A stretch of 64,000 nt of DNA from positions 18,761 through 82,760 of the forward strand of contig CANQJO010000007.1 in NCBI GenBank assembly GCA_947624255.1. The letters run 5' to 3'. Below the pieces are notes generated by a model. That model was not told the origin of the DNA and did not search any database. It saw only the letters and a list, made by a program, of their open reading frames with translations. The translations under genes and the position numbers were made by a program. How positions within the stretch are numbered: position 1 is the first letter of the stretch; every line of letters starts with the position of its first letter. Positions 9,061 through 17,607 of this stretch are shown one piece after another. Source of the stretch: an uncultured Ruminococcus sp. GTDB lineage: Bacteria > Bacillota > Clostridia > Oscillospirales > Ruminococcaceae.

Positions 9061-10185
9061 TCATTTGACCGCTACTGCCGCATAGTCCTGACTTCCGAAG
9101 ATCATATCGGAAACACGCTTCATCACACTGTTGAATTCTCCGATATTTGCGCCCTCCGCTTCAAGAGGCGGTATCTCATATGGCGGACGGCTGCTTTCGG
9201 TATAGATTATCTCAATATTCCGGAAACCTGCCTTTTCAAGATAATATTTCATCGTCAGCGGATGGACGGGCTTCGTATGCGACGGATCTATATAGAATGC
9301 GTTCGTATATATGGAAAGTGATGTCGGATTCGGTGTCTCCAGTACAATGCAGCCTCCCGGGACGAGTTTCTCATATGCTGTGCAGCAGAGATCCATTATC
9401 CGGGAAATTTCAAGATGCTCCGCTACCTGACCGACAAAAATACCGTCAACGCTGTCAAGTTTTGAGAGATACTCCGCTCCGTCACCGCAAACTGCCTCAT
9501 AGCCTTTCATATTGCAGTAGTCAACATACGGCTGATAGATGTCCACCCCTCTTGCGGGAATGCCGTTATCCTTCATAAGTGAGAGAAACTCTCCCCTGCC
9601 GCAGCCAATGTCAACGACATTTTTCTTGTCACTGAAATATTTCAGATAATATCCCTGAGCTTTCTTGATGCTGTCGATCGAGCCTCTGAAATGATTCTCA
9701 AAATCAAAATAGTCGATACAGCTATAGTCGTCCGAGGTCTGCACTGCCGGAGCGGTCTGCACGACCTCCCTGCTCTCCGGAGCGGAAACTCCGTTTCTTT
9801 CAAGAGAGGATATCTTCAGCTTTAAAAATTCGCAGTCGCTTTCAAGGCGTTCAATGATGCTGTTGTTGTTGCGAAGATTTACGCTGATGTTTTCAACATC
9901 ATTCCTGAGTAAACCGTCCGTCCCGGCGCAGGCATCAAACCTTGTGTCAACATCTTCACGAAGTTCAGCAAGCTCACCTTTAAGAGCATTTATCTCCTGT
10001 TCTGCCATATCAAGACGGCTCTGCAGCTCACGGCTGTTTTCTGCAAGTTCAGCCTCGATGTGTTCCATATCACGGTTTATCGCCTCAAATCCTGACATGA
10101 TCCCGGGGAACAGTCTCTTTTTGATGATCGCCTTCAAGCCCCTCTGATTTTTAGAATGCTCCAGAAATTTCGATAGATCGCTCAT
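9061..10185 (-). CDS. Coiled-coil class I SAM-dependent methyltransferase
   Basis: A 374-residue protein in two parts. Residues about 35-130 are heptad-rich and predicted to form a long coiled coil. Residues about 185-374 are a Rossmann methyltransferase with motif I VVDIGCGRGEFL (189-200), the acidic GVDIY after the second strand, and LVPGGCIVLETPNP later. In WbdD-type systems a methyltransferase attached to a coiled coil caps the growing glycan and measures its length; the Wzt partner here carries a carbohydrate-binding tail, as those systems do. By context this enzyme probably methylates the chain end, though no kinase domain is present. Start and stop join the neighbouring genes with almost no gap. 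Confidence 0.85.
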   Translation of the reverse strand: MSDLSKFLEHSKNQRGLKAIIKKRLFPGIMSGFEAINRDMEHIEAELAENSRELQSRLDMAEQEINALKGELAELREDVDTRFDACAGTDGLLRNDVENISVNLRNNNSIIERLESDCEFLKLKISSLERNGVSAPESREVVQTAPAVQTSDDYSCIDYFDFENHFRGSIDSIKKAQGYYLKYFSDKKNVVDIGCGRGEFLSLMKDNGIPARGVDIYQPYVDYCNMKGYEAVCGDGAEYLSKLDSVDGIFVGQVAEHLEISRIMDLCCTAYEKLVPGGCIVLETPNPTSLSIYTNAFYIDPSHTKPVHPLTMKYYLEKAGFRNIEIIYTESSRPPYEIPPLEAEGANIGEFNSVMKRVSDMIFGSQDYAAVAVK

Positions 10186-11480
10186 TATATCACCTCAAAA
10201 ATACGGCTCCCCAGCTCCCAATTGTGTTGTAGTCGAGCTATTCCCACATCGCCCATTGCCGAAAGCATGACGATCTTTGCAGCCTCACGGTAGTAGTCCA
10301 CGGGAATGCCGTCACCTGTCTCAATGGCAATGTCGATGAGATACTCTCCGGCAAGAAGTCCGGTATGCTTCAAGTTTATGGTGAACGTGCCGTTCTCCGT
10401 CAGCTCAAATTCAGGGAGCTTGTCTATACGTGTGTTCGTTCCGTAGCACTGAACACCGTCACGGTTGAATATTCCTATACCGAATACAGCATCAGGTACT
10501 CTCTCATTTACATTATAGTCTATTTTCAGAGAAATACTCTCCCCTGTGCGGAATACCTCCTGCTGTGAGCCGTTCTCCGAAAAGACGGTTATCTTCTTTA
10601 TTCTTGCATTGCCGTTTCCCCAGCGTTTTTTTGCCTGCGGTGTGTCCTCTGCCGGCGGAGCTTTCTGCTCTGCCTCATTTTCCCGAGACTGCTGCTCCTG
10701 CTGCTGTTTCTTTTCAAGATCACGGCGGTTATTTTCCTGTATTTTCTGACTCATGAAGTCAAGATATTCGAGATCTATCTCCTTTGGACTTCCCTGCGCT
10801 CTGATAACACCCTCATGTATCCATATGGAGCGGTCGCAGATCTGCTCTATCTGTCCCAGAGAGTGGGATACTATAACTATTGTCGTTCCGTTAGCCTTTA
10901 TTTCTTTCAGCTTATTGAAACACTTTGCCTGAAAGTTTGCATCTCCCACGGCAAGTATCTCGTCAATAAGAAGTATATCCGCATCAACGTTTATCGCAAC
11001 AGAAAACGCAAGGCGCATATACATTCCGGAGGAATACGTCCGGACAGGATTATCTATGAAATCCTCCAGTTCCGAAAAGGCGATGATGTCCTCCAGCCGG
11101 GAGTCTATCTCCTTTTTTGTCAGTCCGAAGATCGCCGCATTTGTGTAGATATTCTCTCTGCCGCTCATATCGGGATGAAAGCCCGCTCCCAACTCGATAA
11201 GACTGGAGACACGTCCGTTCATGGTGATAGTCCCCTCGTCGGGATACATTATTTTTGTCAGAAGTTTGAGAGTTGTGCTCTTGCCGCAGCCGTTGCGCCC
11301 GATAAGACCGACAGCCTCGCCCTTTGATACGGTGAAGCTGATCTCACGCAGGACATCTCTTACCTCACATCGTCTGCGCTTGCTGAACAGCAGGCGTTCT
11401 TTGAGCTGAGAGCCTTTATCAAGATAGACCTTGAAGCTTTTTTTAACATTTCTGACCTCTATTGCCGTTTCGTTTAACAT
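10185..11480 (-). CDS. Polysaccharide ABC exporter ATPase with Wzt-type carbohydrate-binding domain
   Basis: A 431-residue protein. Residues 1-240 form the ATPase: Walker A GLIGRNGCGKST (58-69), signature YSSGMYMRLAFS, Walker B ILLIDEILAVGD. A charged linker rich in Q, E and K (about 245-285) leads to a C-terminal beta domain like Wzt_C, with MLSAMGDVGIARLQHNW near its end. Wzt-type domains recognise the modified end of a finished glycan before export. The stop/start with the permease gene overlaps by one base, so both are made together. Plain TagH/RfbE homologues lack the last domain; its presence argues for export of a capped chain. Confidence 0.92.
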   Translation of the reverse strand: MLNETAIEVRNVKKSFKVYLDKGSQLKERLLFSKRRRCEVRDVLREISFTVSKGEAVGLIGRNGCGKSTTLKLLTKIMYPDEGTITMNGRVSSLIELGAGFHPDMSGRENIYTNAAIFGLTKKEIDSRLEDIIAFSELEDFIDNPVRTYSSGMYMRLAFSVAINVDADILLIDEILAVGDANFQAKCFNKLKEIKANGTTIVIVSHSLGQIEQICDRSIWIHEGVIRAQGSPKEIDLEYLDFMSQKIQENNRRDLEKKQQQEQQSRENEAEQKAPPAEDTPQAKKRWGNGNARIKKITVFSENGSQQEVFRTGESISLKIDYNVNERVPDAVFGIGIFNRDGVQCYGTNTRIDKLPEFELTENGTFTINLKHTGLLAGEYLIDIAIETGDGIPVDYYREAAKIVMLSAMGDVGIARLQHNWELGSRIFEVI

Positions 11481-12256
11481 TATAATTCCTCCGCAAAATG
11501 CCTTTGAAGCCTGTTGAACACCAGAACTCCTATTATCAGGAAAAGCACACCAAGTCCTGCGGCTGACAGCAGCGATGCAAGATCAGGTATCTCCTTGTAA
11601 TAAAGCACAGCCCTGTAGCAGCCTATAACGTGCGTCATCGGATTCAGGTTGAAAACAGGAAGAAGCTCATCAGGGACAATGGATTTATCATACATTATCG
11701 GTGTCATATACATCCAAGCCATTGAGATTATTCCCAGAATATGCTCTAAATCTCTGAAATAAACGGTCACAGCCGAAGTGAGCATAGCCATTCCCAAAGC
11801 GAGAAGATACTCCACCGCCATTATCACCGGCAGGCAAAGCAATGCTAAAAAATTCAGCCCTGCTCCGGAGATGATTATAACTCCGAAAATAACGATGAAG
11901 CATAGGAGCATATTCACAAAGCAGCTTGTGACATATGAAATAGGTATCACCATTCGTGGAAAATATATTTTTTTAACAAGATCTTTCTGTGCCACCACCG
12001 AGGCTGCTCCGACCGTTATTGAGGAGGAAAAGAATATCCACGGTATAAGCGCAACAAAAAGATAGAGATAATAACGCTCTATGTTCGTTTTCAGAATGAA
12101 GGAGAACACTATCGTATATACTACCAATTGCAGCAGTGGATTTATGAATGTCCACAAAAAACCAAGGACTGAGCCTTTGTATCTTCCACGAAGATCTTTT
12201 TTTACAAGGCTGAAAATCATTTGCCTGTAAGCGTATAATTCTTTAGCAGTATTCAT
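11480..12256 (-). CDS. Polysaccharide ABC exporter permease (Wzm/TagG type)
   Basis: A 258-residue ABC-2 family permease with six predicted membrane helices and an amphipathic N-terminus (ELYAYRQMIFSLVKKDLRGRYKGSVLGFLW), which is highly typical of Wzm and TagG proteins. It forms the channel for moving lipid-linked polysaccharide across the membrane, powered by the Wzt-like ATPase encoded next. It is the first gene of the operon, about 160 bases downstream of a good promoter. A GGAGCGATAGGAG stretch before the ATG provides the ribosome-binding site. Confidence 0.92.
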   Translation of the reverse strand: MNTAKELYAYRQMIFSLVKKDLRGRYKGSVLGFLWTFINPLLQLVVYTIVFSFILKTNIERYYLYLFVALIPWIFFSSSITVGAASVVAQKDLVKKIYFPRMVIPISYVTSCFVNMLLCFIVIFGVIIISGAGLNFLALLCLPVIMAVEYLLALGMAMLTSAVTVYFRDLEHILGIISMAWMYMTPIMYDKSIVPDELLPVFNLNPMTHVIGCYRAVLYYKEIPDLASLLSAAGLGVLFLIIGVLVFNRLQRHFAEEL

Positions 12257-12370
12257 TTTTGCTCCTATCGCTCCTGAGATTTATATTAAACGGCATTGCG
12301 GATCGCACAGATGCCGAAAGACTTTGCACATAATGCCGGGGAGGAAAGCGTGCTGCGTGCGGATCGGCAA

Positions 12371-12404
12371 ATAGTAAACGCCAAATAAATTTGTCGTTTA
12401 CCAT
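12371..12404. repeat. 34-bp palindromic element, copy 1
   Basis: Two 16-base arms separated by AA: left arm ATAGTAAACGCCAAAT and right arm ATTTGTCGTTTACCAT pair at 14 of 16 positions. It begins about 15 bases beyond the -10 box of the exporter operon promoter, so it lies in the first transcribed part of that mRNA. A second copy of the same palindrome lies at 47393-47426. An operator or a transcribed hairpin are both possible. Confidence 0.6.
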
Positions 12405-12418
12405 AACATACATTACAT

Positions 12419-12447
12419 ATATTACACTATTTTCCCTGAATTGTCAA
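12419..12447 (-). promoter_or_regulatory. Promoter of the polysaccharide export operon
   Basis: On the minus strand TTGACA (12447-12442) and TAATAT (12424-12419) are 17 bases apart, leaving a 5' leader of about 155 bases before the permease ATG. The only other elements in this 320-base gap (12257-12576) are the palindrome at 12371 and the terminator of the CE12 gene. Confidence 0.72.
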
Positions 12448-12529
12448 GTCAGCACTGTCAACGGCAATTTTTCTGTCTGCTATTTTTATCGCAGGGAGTT
12501 TTTATTGATGTCATATAGTATGTATCACG

Positions 12530-12570
12530 CCAAAAAAGAAAGGCTGCGCAGCAAAATGTCTGCGCAGCTT
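12530..12570 (-). terminator. Intrinsic terminator of the CE12 esterase gene
   Basis: Reading the minus strand, the stem AGCTGCGCAG / CTGCGCAGCC is followed by a T-rich run (TTTCTTTTTT). It begins about 7 bases after the stop codon of the double CE12 gene and separates it from the export operon. Confidence 0.85.
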
Positions 12571-12576
12571 TTGATA

Positions 12577-15500
12577 TTACTTTGCAAACTGTGCAAGCCC
12601 CTCGATATTCCGGGACTTCACAGCATCGGCAACAAGTTTTGCAACGGCATTTGCACCCTCCTCGGTAAAGTGCGTGCCGTCGGTAGAGCCTTCAACAACG
12701 CCCATAAGATGATACTTCAAAGCAGCATCATATCCTATAGAATTGTAATGCTCCACCATGAGGCTGTTAAGATCAATGCAGGGAATATTATACTTTGCGG
12801 CAAGCTGTTTGCAGGCATCGCAGTAATTTGTGTAGCTGTTCACGAATTTTCCTCCGGAGTACGCTTTCATACCGATAACAGTCGTCACAAGTATGGGAGT
12901 TGCTCCCTTGTCGAGAGTGTCCTTGATAAACGAGGTCATGTACCACTCATATGAACCCTCTGCCGGATTGTCGGCGTCTCCGCAGACAGGAGCGTATCTC
13001 TCGGCATTATTGTAGGCTGAATCATTGATAGCAAACTGTATCATCACGAAATCTCCGGCTTTCAGATTATCGGTGATAGACTTGAAGCGTCCCTGATTGT
13101 AAAAGCTCTTGGAGCTTCTTCCTGCTATGGAGTTATTCACCACGCTGACATTTTCGTTGAAATAATCCCCGAGGTAGTATCCCCAGCCCTGTTGAGGAGC
13201 GTAGCTTGCACGATAGCTCTGAACGGTCGAATCTCCGGCAATGTAGATCACGGGCTTGTTTTCATCGCCTTTCTGCTCCTCCTGCGAGGGATCATACGTT
13301 TCAGCGATCGGCTCATCGGTCTTCATGATCGTCAGGCAGTCGAAGTTCGGTCCGCCGTTTTCGGTTACAGAGACCATTCTGATCGTATTTTCTCCGGCTT
13401 TGAGCGGAAGAACGATACCACGCTCCTCCCAGTTTGTCCATGCGCCCGTTCCGATGAAAGGCTGCATCCAGCAGTAATCGGTAACGCCGTTGACGAATAT
13501 CTTCATCTTTCGGTCGGAATCCGTACCATTGGCAACACGGAAGCTGACAAGATAATTGCCCTCACTTTCGGCATTTACAGTCCATGTGATGCTGCTGTCA
13601 ACAACATTATCGAGATTCACATAGCCGTCCTCACGCAGAAATCCCTCATTGACTGTTTCGGTAACGCCGCTGTCCCAAACCTGATCTGCGGCGAAATAAT
13701 ATCCTGCAAGAGGATCGGGTGCTGTGGTGGTAGTCGTTTCGGTCGTGGTCGTGGTGACAGTTTCGTATTCGATCGGGGGAAGCTCATCAAGACCGAGACA
13801 GCATTTCTGTATGAACTGAGCATCGAGGACGGTTATGCCGTCATTATTGATGACATCAGCGTTGATATATCCCTGATCGTTTATGCCCTCATCTTTTCCG
13901 AGACCGTACCTGTCGGGATTTGAGCAGTATTGCATTATCAGCACGGAATCGGAGAGATCTACTCTGTCATCGGTGTTTGAATCTCCGGGACGTTTTGCGA
14001 TAACAGTGCTTACAACGGGAGGTTCGGTCGATGTGGTAGTGGTCGTGACAGTAGTAGTAGTCGTTGTGGTGGTAACATCGACCTCCTCCGCTATCCACTT
14101 CTGGCAGTTATGACCGTTGCGCTCCCAGAGCTGAACATTCGCACCGCTGTCCATGAGAGCACTTTTTACCTCTACAGCACTTCCGGCTGATACTTTCGGC
14201 ACGATAGTATACGAACCGTCGCCGTTCTCCATGAATCTGAAAAGCTGCGCATCAGAGTGCGTATCAGTATAAATGCCGATATTCGTACCGTTGTCACTTT
14301 TTCCGTTGGCAACATCGAGCAGGAGCGTGCCGCCGCCGTCAAGCTCCGAGTAAACGTAGTAATACCCGTTATCGGCAGCTTTGACGTTCCATGTATTGCC
14401 GTTTTCGGGAGACTCTCCCTCACCCTGCCGGACATTTGTTCCGGCATCGGCAGAGCCGTTCTCCACCTCCATGTAAAGACCGCTGTTCACGTTTTTGAAC
14501 ATATAGCTTACGCTCTCATCGAGGACAGCCGGCTCAAGAGGATCAAAGTCTATAAGCCCCGATATTATCTGAGCGAGCTTGTCAGAGCCTGCCGCACTCT
14601 GGTGGAGATCATCATTTGCGGCATAATACGTCTCCATGGCGTCATATCCCACAGAGAGTCCGAACTCCTGCCACGGAGTAAAGAGATCAACGACCTGAAC
14701 GTTCTGCTCCTGTCCGATAGTATCAAGCTGACCGCCGAACCAGCGTCCCCCAAGCAGGGGACTTCTGTTCAGATCGCTGCGGCGACCCTGCTGCTTGACG
14801 AGTATGACCTCCATGCCCTTTGCCTTTGCACGCTTGACCATATCGGTGACAGTGTCATAATACTCATCGCCGTTGGAGTAATTCGTATCATTTATTCCTA
14901 TCGAAATGATATACATATCTCCCGGCTTGCCGTAATATTCAATGGGAGCGAATTGTCCGCCGTCAACAAATCCTTTCGCATACTGACCGCTCGCCGCCAT
15001 ATTGCGTATCTGCCAATAGTTTGAGTCAATGTATTTTCCGAGATACATTCCCCAGCCGTGCTGAGATGTATCCGCAGTGTTATAATAGTTGCAGACAGTT
15101 GAATCACCGCAGAGCCAGATAGTCGGATCCATAGCGGGATCTTCCGAAAGCTGTGATATCTCCAATGAGCTCATGGTGAACGGATAGCCTGATTTTCCCT
15201 CGCACGCCTGAATGTTGAGCTGTCCGTCAGTGACCGGTATGCGGAACGTATCGTAGGCATTATTTCCTGTGAGGTTTATAAGCTGTAACATTCCCTCAGC
15301 CCGAACACTTGTTCTGTTTGTGTTTCCGAGATATACCGTTACCTGATAAAGTCCCTTCGGCAGGTCAACATTGAATGTGTTTGCAGCAGCGGTACTCTTG
15401 AACTGTACGGCATCGCTCAGCTCATTTTTTCCGGCGGCTGAAACGTTAGCCATATTTGCGGTCTGAGCAAATCCGTATCCCTTGCCTGCATCGTAGCCGT

Positions 15501-15681
15501 CAGATGCGGACACTCCGGTAAATCCCGAGGCTGTTCCGCCGCTGCCGAAATCGAATTTCCAATTGGCAGAGGCTGCCGAAACACCGGAATTCCGCTCAGG
15601 TGTTGAAGCACCGATACCGGTAAATGCGGCAAATGCCAAAGCAAGAGAGGTTATTCCGCTTATGAATTTTTTCATTTTCAA
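12577..15681 (-). CDS. Secreted double CE12 esterase with CBM13, dockerin and CBM35
   Basis: A 1034-residue multidomain protein. Order: signal peptide (1-37); beta-rich N-domain (about 40-178); first SGNH/CE12 esterase (187-378) with GDST (Ser194), GIND (Asn264) and DDLH (His360); ricin-type CBM13 (392-532); Thr linker; dockerin with two EF-hand-like repeats (563-630); second Thr linker; CBM35-like module (660-787); second CE12 (809-1034) with GDST (Ser818), AIND and GTHF. CE12 enzymes remove acetyl groups from rhamnogalacturonan and xylan. The dockerin would attach it to a cohesin scaffold outside the cell. Both catalytic domains look complete. Start ATG follows an AAGGGGG site and a promoter at 15716-15744. 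Confidence 0.94.
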   Translation of the reverse strand: MKMKKFISGITSLALAFAAFTGIGASTPERNSGVSAASANWKFDFGSGGTASGFTGVSASDGYDAGKGYGFAQTANMANVSAAGKNELSDAVQFKSTAAANTFNVDLPKGLYQVTVYLGNTNRTSVRAEGMLQLINLTGNNAYDTFRIPVTDGQLNIQACEGKSGYPFTMSSLEISQLSEDPAMDPTIWLCGDSTVCNYYNTADTSQHGWGMYLGKYIDSNYWQIRNMAASGQYAKGFVDGGQFAPIEYYGKPGDMYIISIGINDTNYSNGDEYYDTVTDMVKRAKAKGMEVILVKQQGRRSDLNRSPLLGGRWFGGQLDTIGQEQNVQVVDLFTPWQEFGLSVGYDAMETYYAANDDLHQSAAGSDKLAQIISGLIDFDPLEPAVLDESVSYMFKNVNSGLYMEVENGSADAGTNVRQGEGESPENGNTWNVKAADNGYYYVYSELDGGGTLLLDVANGKSDNGTNIGIYTDTHSDAQLFRFMENGDGSYTIVPKVSAGSAVEVKSALMDSGANVQLWERNGHNCQKWIAEEVDVTTTTTTTTVTTTTTSTEPPVVSTVIAKRPGDSNTDDRVDLSDSVLIMQYCSNPDRYGLGKDEGINDQGYINADVINNDGITVLDAQFIQKCCLGLDELPPIEYETVTTTTTETTTTTAPDPLAGYYFAADQVWDSGVTETVNEGFLREDGYVNLDNVVDSSITWTVNAESEGNYLVSFRVANGTDSDRKMKIFVNGVTDYCWMQPFIGTGAWTNWEERGIVLPLKAGENTIRMVSVTENGGPNFDCLTIMKTDEPIAETYDPSQEEQKGDENKPVIYIAGDSTVQSYRASYAPQQGWGYYLGDYFNENVSVVNNSIAGRSSKSFYNQGRFKSITDNLKAGDFVMIQFAINDSAYNNAERYAPVCGDADNPAEGSYEWYMTSFIKDTLDKGATPILVTTVIGMKAYSGGKFVNSYTNYCDACKQLAAKYNIPCIDLNSLMVEHYNSIGYDAALKYHLMGVVEGSTDGTHFTEEGANAVAKLVADAVKSRNIEGLAQFAK

Positions 15682-15715
15682 GTGAGCTTCCCCCTTAACG
15701 CAATATTCTTTTTAT

Positions 15716-15744
15716 ATTGTATCATATTATGCAGCGAAATGCAA
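15716..15744 (-). promoter_or_regulatory. Promoter of the CE12 esterase gene
   Basis: On the minus strand TTGCAT and TACAAT are spaced by 17 bases, about 35 bases before the ATG. The stretch 15745-15971 further upstream holds no gene that I can support. Confidence 0.65.
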
Positions 15745-15971
15745 GATTTGAAGAAAAAATTTTTTAGTCATATCTTTTGAATATAAAGTCTTCCGTTTAC
15801 TATTATGCGTGCGAAGAAATGTCCCCCTTTCAGAAACGGTACAGCGTGAACCGGGTGCAGCGTCACGCTGCCTTATCACTCCTCTGTCACTTCGTGGGAG
15901 ACTAATGCACAGAGATCTCTTCCCTTACAAAACAACCTACAGTGCGAAATTCCTTGCGGCGGCTCGCCGCC

Positions 15972-16787
15972 TCATCGCATGATAGCAATTGCCTGCATAC
16001 CAAGCTCCTCATATCGTTTTTCGGAAAGCTCCTTATCGTAGGGGACATACGCACCGTCAAGGGGATCGTTGAAATAGTAGTTTTCATCATCACTGCCGAC
16101 AAGCACAAGGCAGTGTTCTCCCGATGTCCATGTAAAATACTCGCCTGTCTCGGGAATTATCCAGCAGTTATTCTCTTTCTTTTCGGTCTGCTCCATACCG
16201 ATGCTCGCCCAGACCATTACAGGTATCCCACGGCTGATATAACTCTCACACAGATCATCAAGGGGAGTACCTCTCAGATCATGCGCACTGAGATCATATT
16301 CCGGCAGACATTGTTCAAAAAAGTTCAGGATAACGCCGCTGTAGCAGCCGTAGCCGTACTCACTGTACGGATCGCCTATAAAATAGCTGTCAGGATCTTC
16401 TCCCACAAGCTGACCGTTGGAGTCCGTCCACAGCTCACACGAGGGAATGTATTTGAAAAAGATCTCCTCCGGGGATAAAAATATCCCGTAATACGCAAGT
16501 ATCATTGATGATGAATAAAGCTCACAGCCTGTGGGGAGCTTATCCTGTGGGTAATATGGCACATCTATCATATCATAACCTCCTGATGCAGAATTGACGG
16601 CTTCGGAAACCGATGTCATTATCGGCGAGTTATCTCCGGCAGAGTCATCATCATAAATAAGCGGCTCACTCACTTTGTCGGACGCAACCGAAACACAGCG
16701 GTCATACCAAATGTGGTTGATCTCACAGGAGCACAGAAGTGTGCATGATAAAGCCGCTAAAATGCCGTTTCTGATCGAATTATCCAT
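15972..16787 (-). CDS. C39-like papain-fold lipoprotein
   Basis: A 271-residue protein with a lipoprotein signal (LLCSC, lipid-modified Cys21). The mature part is a Peptidase_C39_2-type domain: DVPYYPQDKLPTGCE holds the catalytic Cys88, SGEHCLVLVG the His225, and FNDP the third residue (Asn240/Asp241). Such proteins are surface-anchored cysteine peptidases or peptidase-like proteins; the substrate is unknown. It is transcribed divergently from the two-component system, with 154 bases between the start codons. A GAAAGGAGAG site precedes the ATG. Because all catalytic positions are present it may be active. Confidence 0.85.
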   Translation of the reverse strand: MDNSIRNGILAALSCTLLCSCEINHIWYDRCVSVASDKVSEPLIYDDDSAGDNSPIMTSVSEAVNSASGGYDMIDVPYYPQDKLPTGCELYSSSMILAYYGIFLSPEEIFFKYIPSCELWTDSNGQLVGEDPDSYFIGDPYSEYGYGCYSGVILNFFEQCLPEYDLSAHDLRGTPLDDLCESYISRGIPVMVWASIGMEQTEKKENNCWIIPETGEYFTWTSGEHCLVLVGSDDENYYFNDPLDGAYVPYDKELSEKRYEELGMQAIAIMR

Positions 16788-16811
16788 ATCATCTCTCCTT
16801 TCTATGATAAT

Positions 16812-16840
16812 ATCATATCACTGCCGGAGACATAATGTAA
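16812..16840 (-). promoter_or_regulatory. Probable promoter of the C39-like lipoprotein gene
   Basis: On the minus strand TTACAT and TATGAT are separated by 17 bases, about 25 bases before the ATG. It lies back to back with the promoter of the two-component operon. Confidence 0.5.
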
Positions 16841-16882
16841 TCACGAAACTGCAAAAGAATTGCAAAATTTACTCCGAATCGT

Positions 16883-16911
16883 TTGACACTTCACGCCATT
16901 GATGATACAAT
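16883..16911 (+). promoter_or_regulatory. Promoter of the two-component operon at 17-20 kb
   Basis: TTGACA and TACAAT with a 17-base spacer. The -10 box is about 30 bases before the response-regulator ATG. Confidence 0.78.
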
Positions 16912-16941
16912 TATATATAGTATATATTGCGGAGGCTAATT

Positions 16942-17607
16942 ATGATAAAAATTCTAATTATAGAAGATGATATAAATATCGCTAAAATGATAAAGGCTAC
17001 GCTCTCAATAGTAAATTATAAGGGGCACTGCTGTTTTGACGGAAAAAGCGGCGCAGAGGAAGCGCAGAAAGGCATATATGATCTGATACTTCTTGATGTT
17101 ATGCTGCCGGAGATGAGCGGATTCGATGTTATGGAGAGTATCAAGGACTGCGGAACTCCGGTGATATTCCTGACCGCCTTGCAGGACGTTGCCGACAAGG
17201 TAAAGGGACTGCGCCTCGGTGCGGAGGATTACATCGTTAAGCCGTTTGAAGCCTTAGAGCTTCTTGCACGCATTGACGTGGTGCTCCGGCGCTCCAACAA
17301 GACACAGAATATCATAAACTATTACGGCATATCCGTGGACGTAAACGGTCATACGATCACCAACAACGGCGAGCCGGTCCAGCTCACTCCCAAGGAGTTT
17401 GACGTAGTGGTGTATTTTCTCCGTCATCAGGATATCGCCGTCTCACGTGAACGTCTCCTCTCCAGTATATGGGGATATGAGTTTGAGGGTGAAAGCCGCA
17501 CGGTAGATATTCACGTCCAGCAGGTGCGCCGTAAGCTCAACCTCAAGGACAAACTCGTAACGATACCGAAGTTAGGCTACCGTTTAGAAAGTCAGGACAG
17601 AGAATGA
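16942..17607 (+). CDS. OmpR-family response regulator
   Basis: A 221-residue transcription factor. The receiver domain begins MIKILIIEDD (acidic pair), has LILLDVMLP with the phospho-acceptor Asp, the FLTA threonine/serine switch region and YIVKPF lysine. The C-terminal winged-helix domain ends in VDIHVQQVRRKL and GYRL. I place the start at the ATG at 16942, 6 bases after GCGGAGG; a TTG upstream is in frame but lies before that site. It overlaps the histidine kinase gene by 4 bases. It probably controls its own operon and perhaps the divergent lipoprotein gene. Confidence 0.93.
   Translation: MIKILIIEDDINIAKMIKATLSIVNYKGHCCFDGKSGAEEAQKGIYDLILLDVMLPEMSGFDVMESIKDCGTPVIFLTALQDVADKVKGLRLGAEDYIVKPFEALELLARIDVVLRRSNKTQNIINYYGISVDVNGHTITNNGEPVQLTPKEFDVVVYFLRHQDIAVSRERLLSSIWGYEFEGESRTVDIHVQQVRRKLNLKDKLVTIPKLGYRLESQDRE

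Noticed and set aside
13730..14075. Repetitive GTGGT/GTAGT tracts that could look like a tandem repeat locus
   Set aside because: They encode the Thr-rich linkers on either side of the dockerin in the CE12 protein.
14257..15024. 255-codon plus-strand reading frame
   Set aside because: Antisense to the CE12 and CBM13 modules of a clear multidomain enzyme; long because of codon bias in the real gene.
15956..15970. Hairpin GCGGCG/CGCCGC as terminator of the C39-like gene
   Set aside because: The stem is real but short and lacks a T tract on the minus strand, so I did not list it as a terminator.
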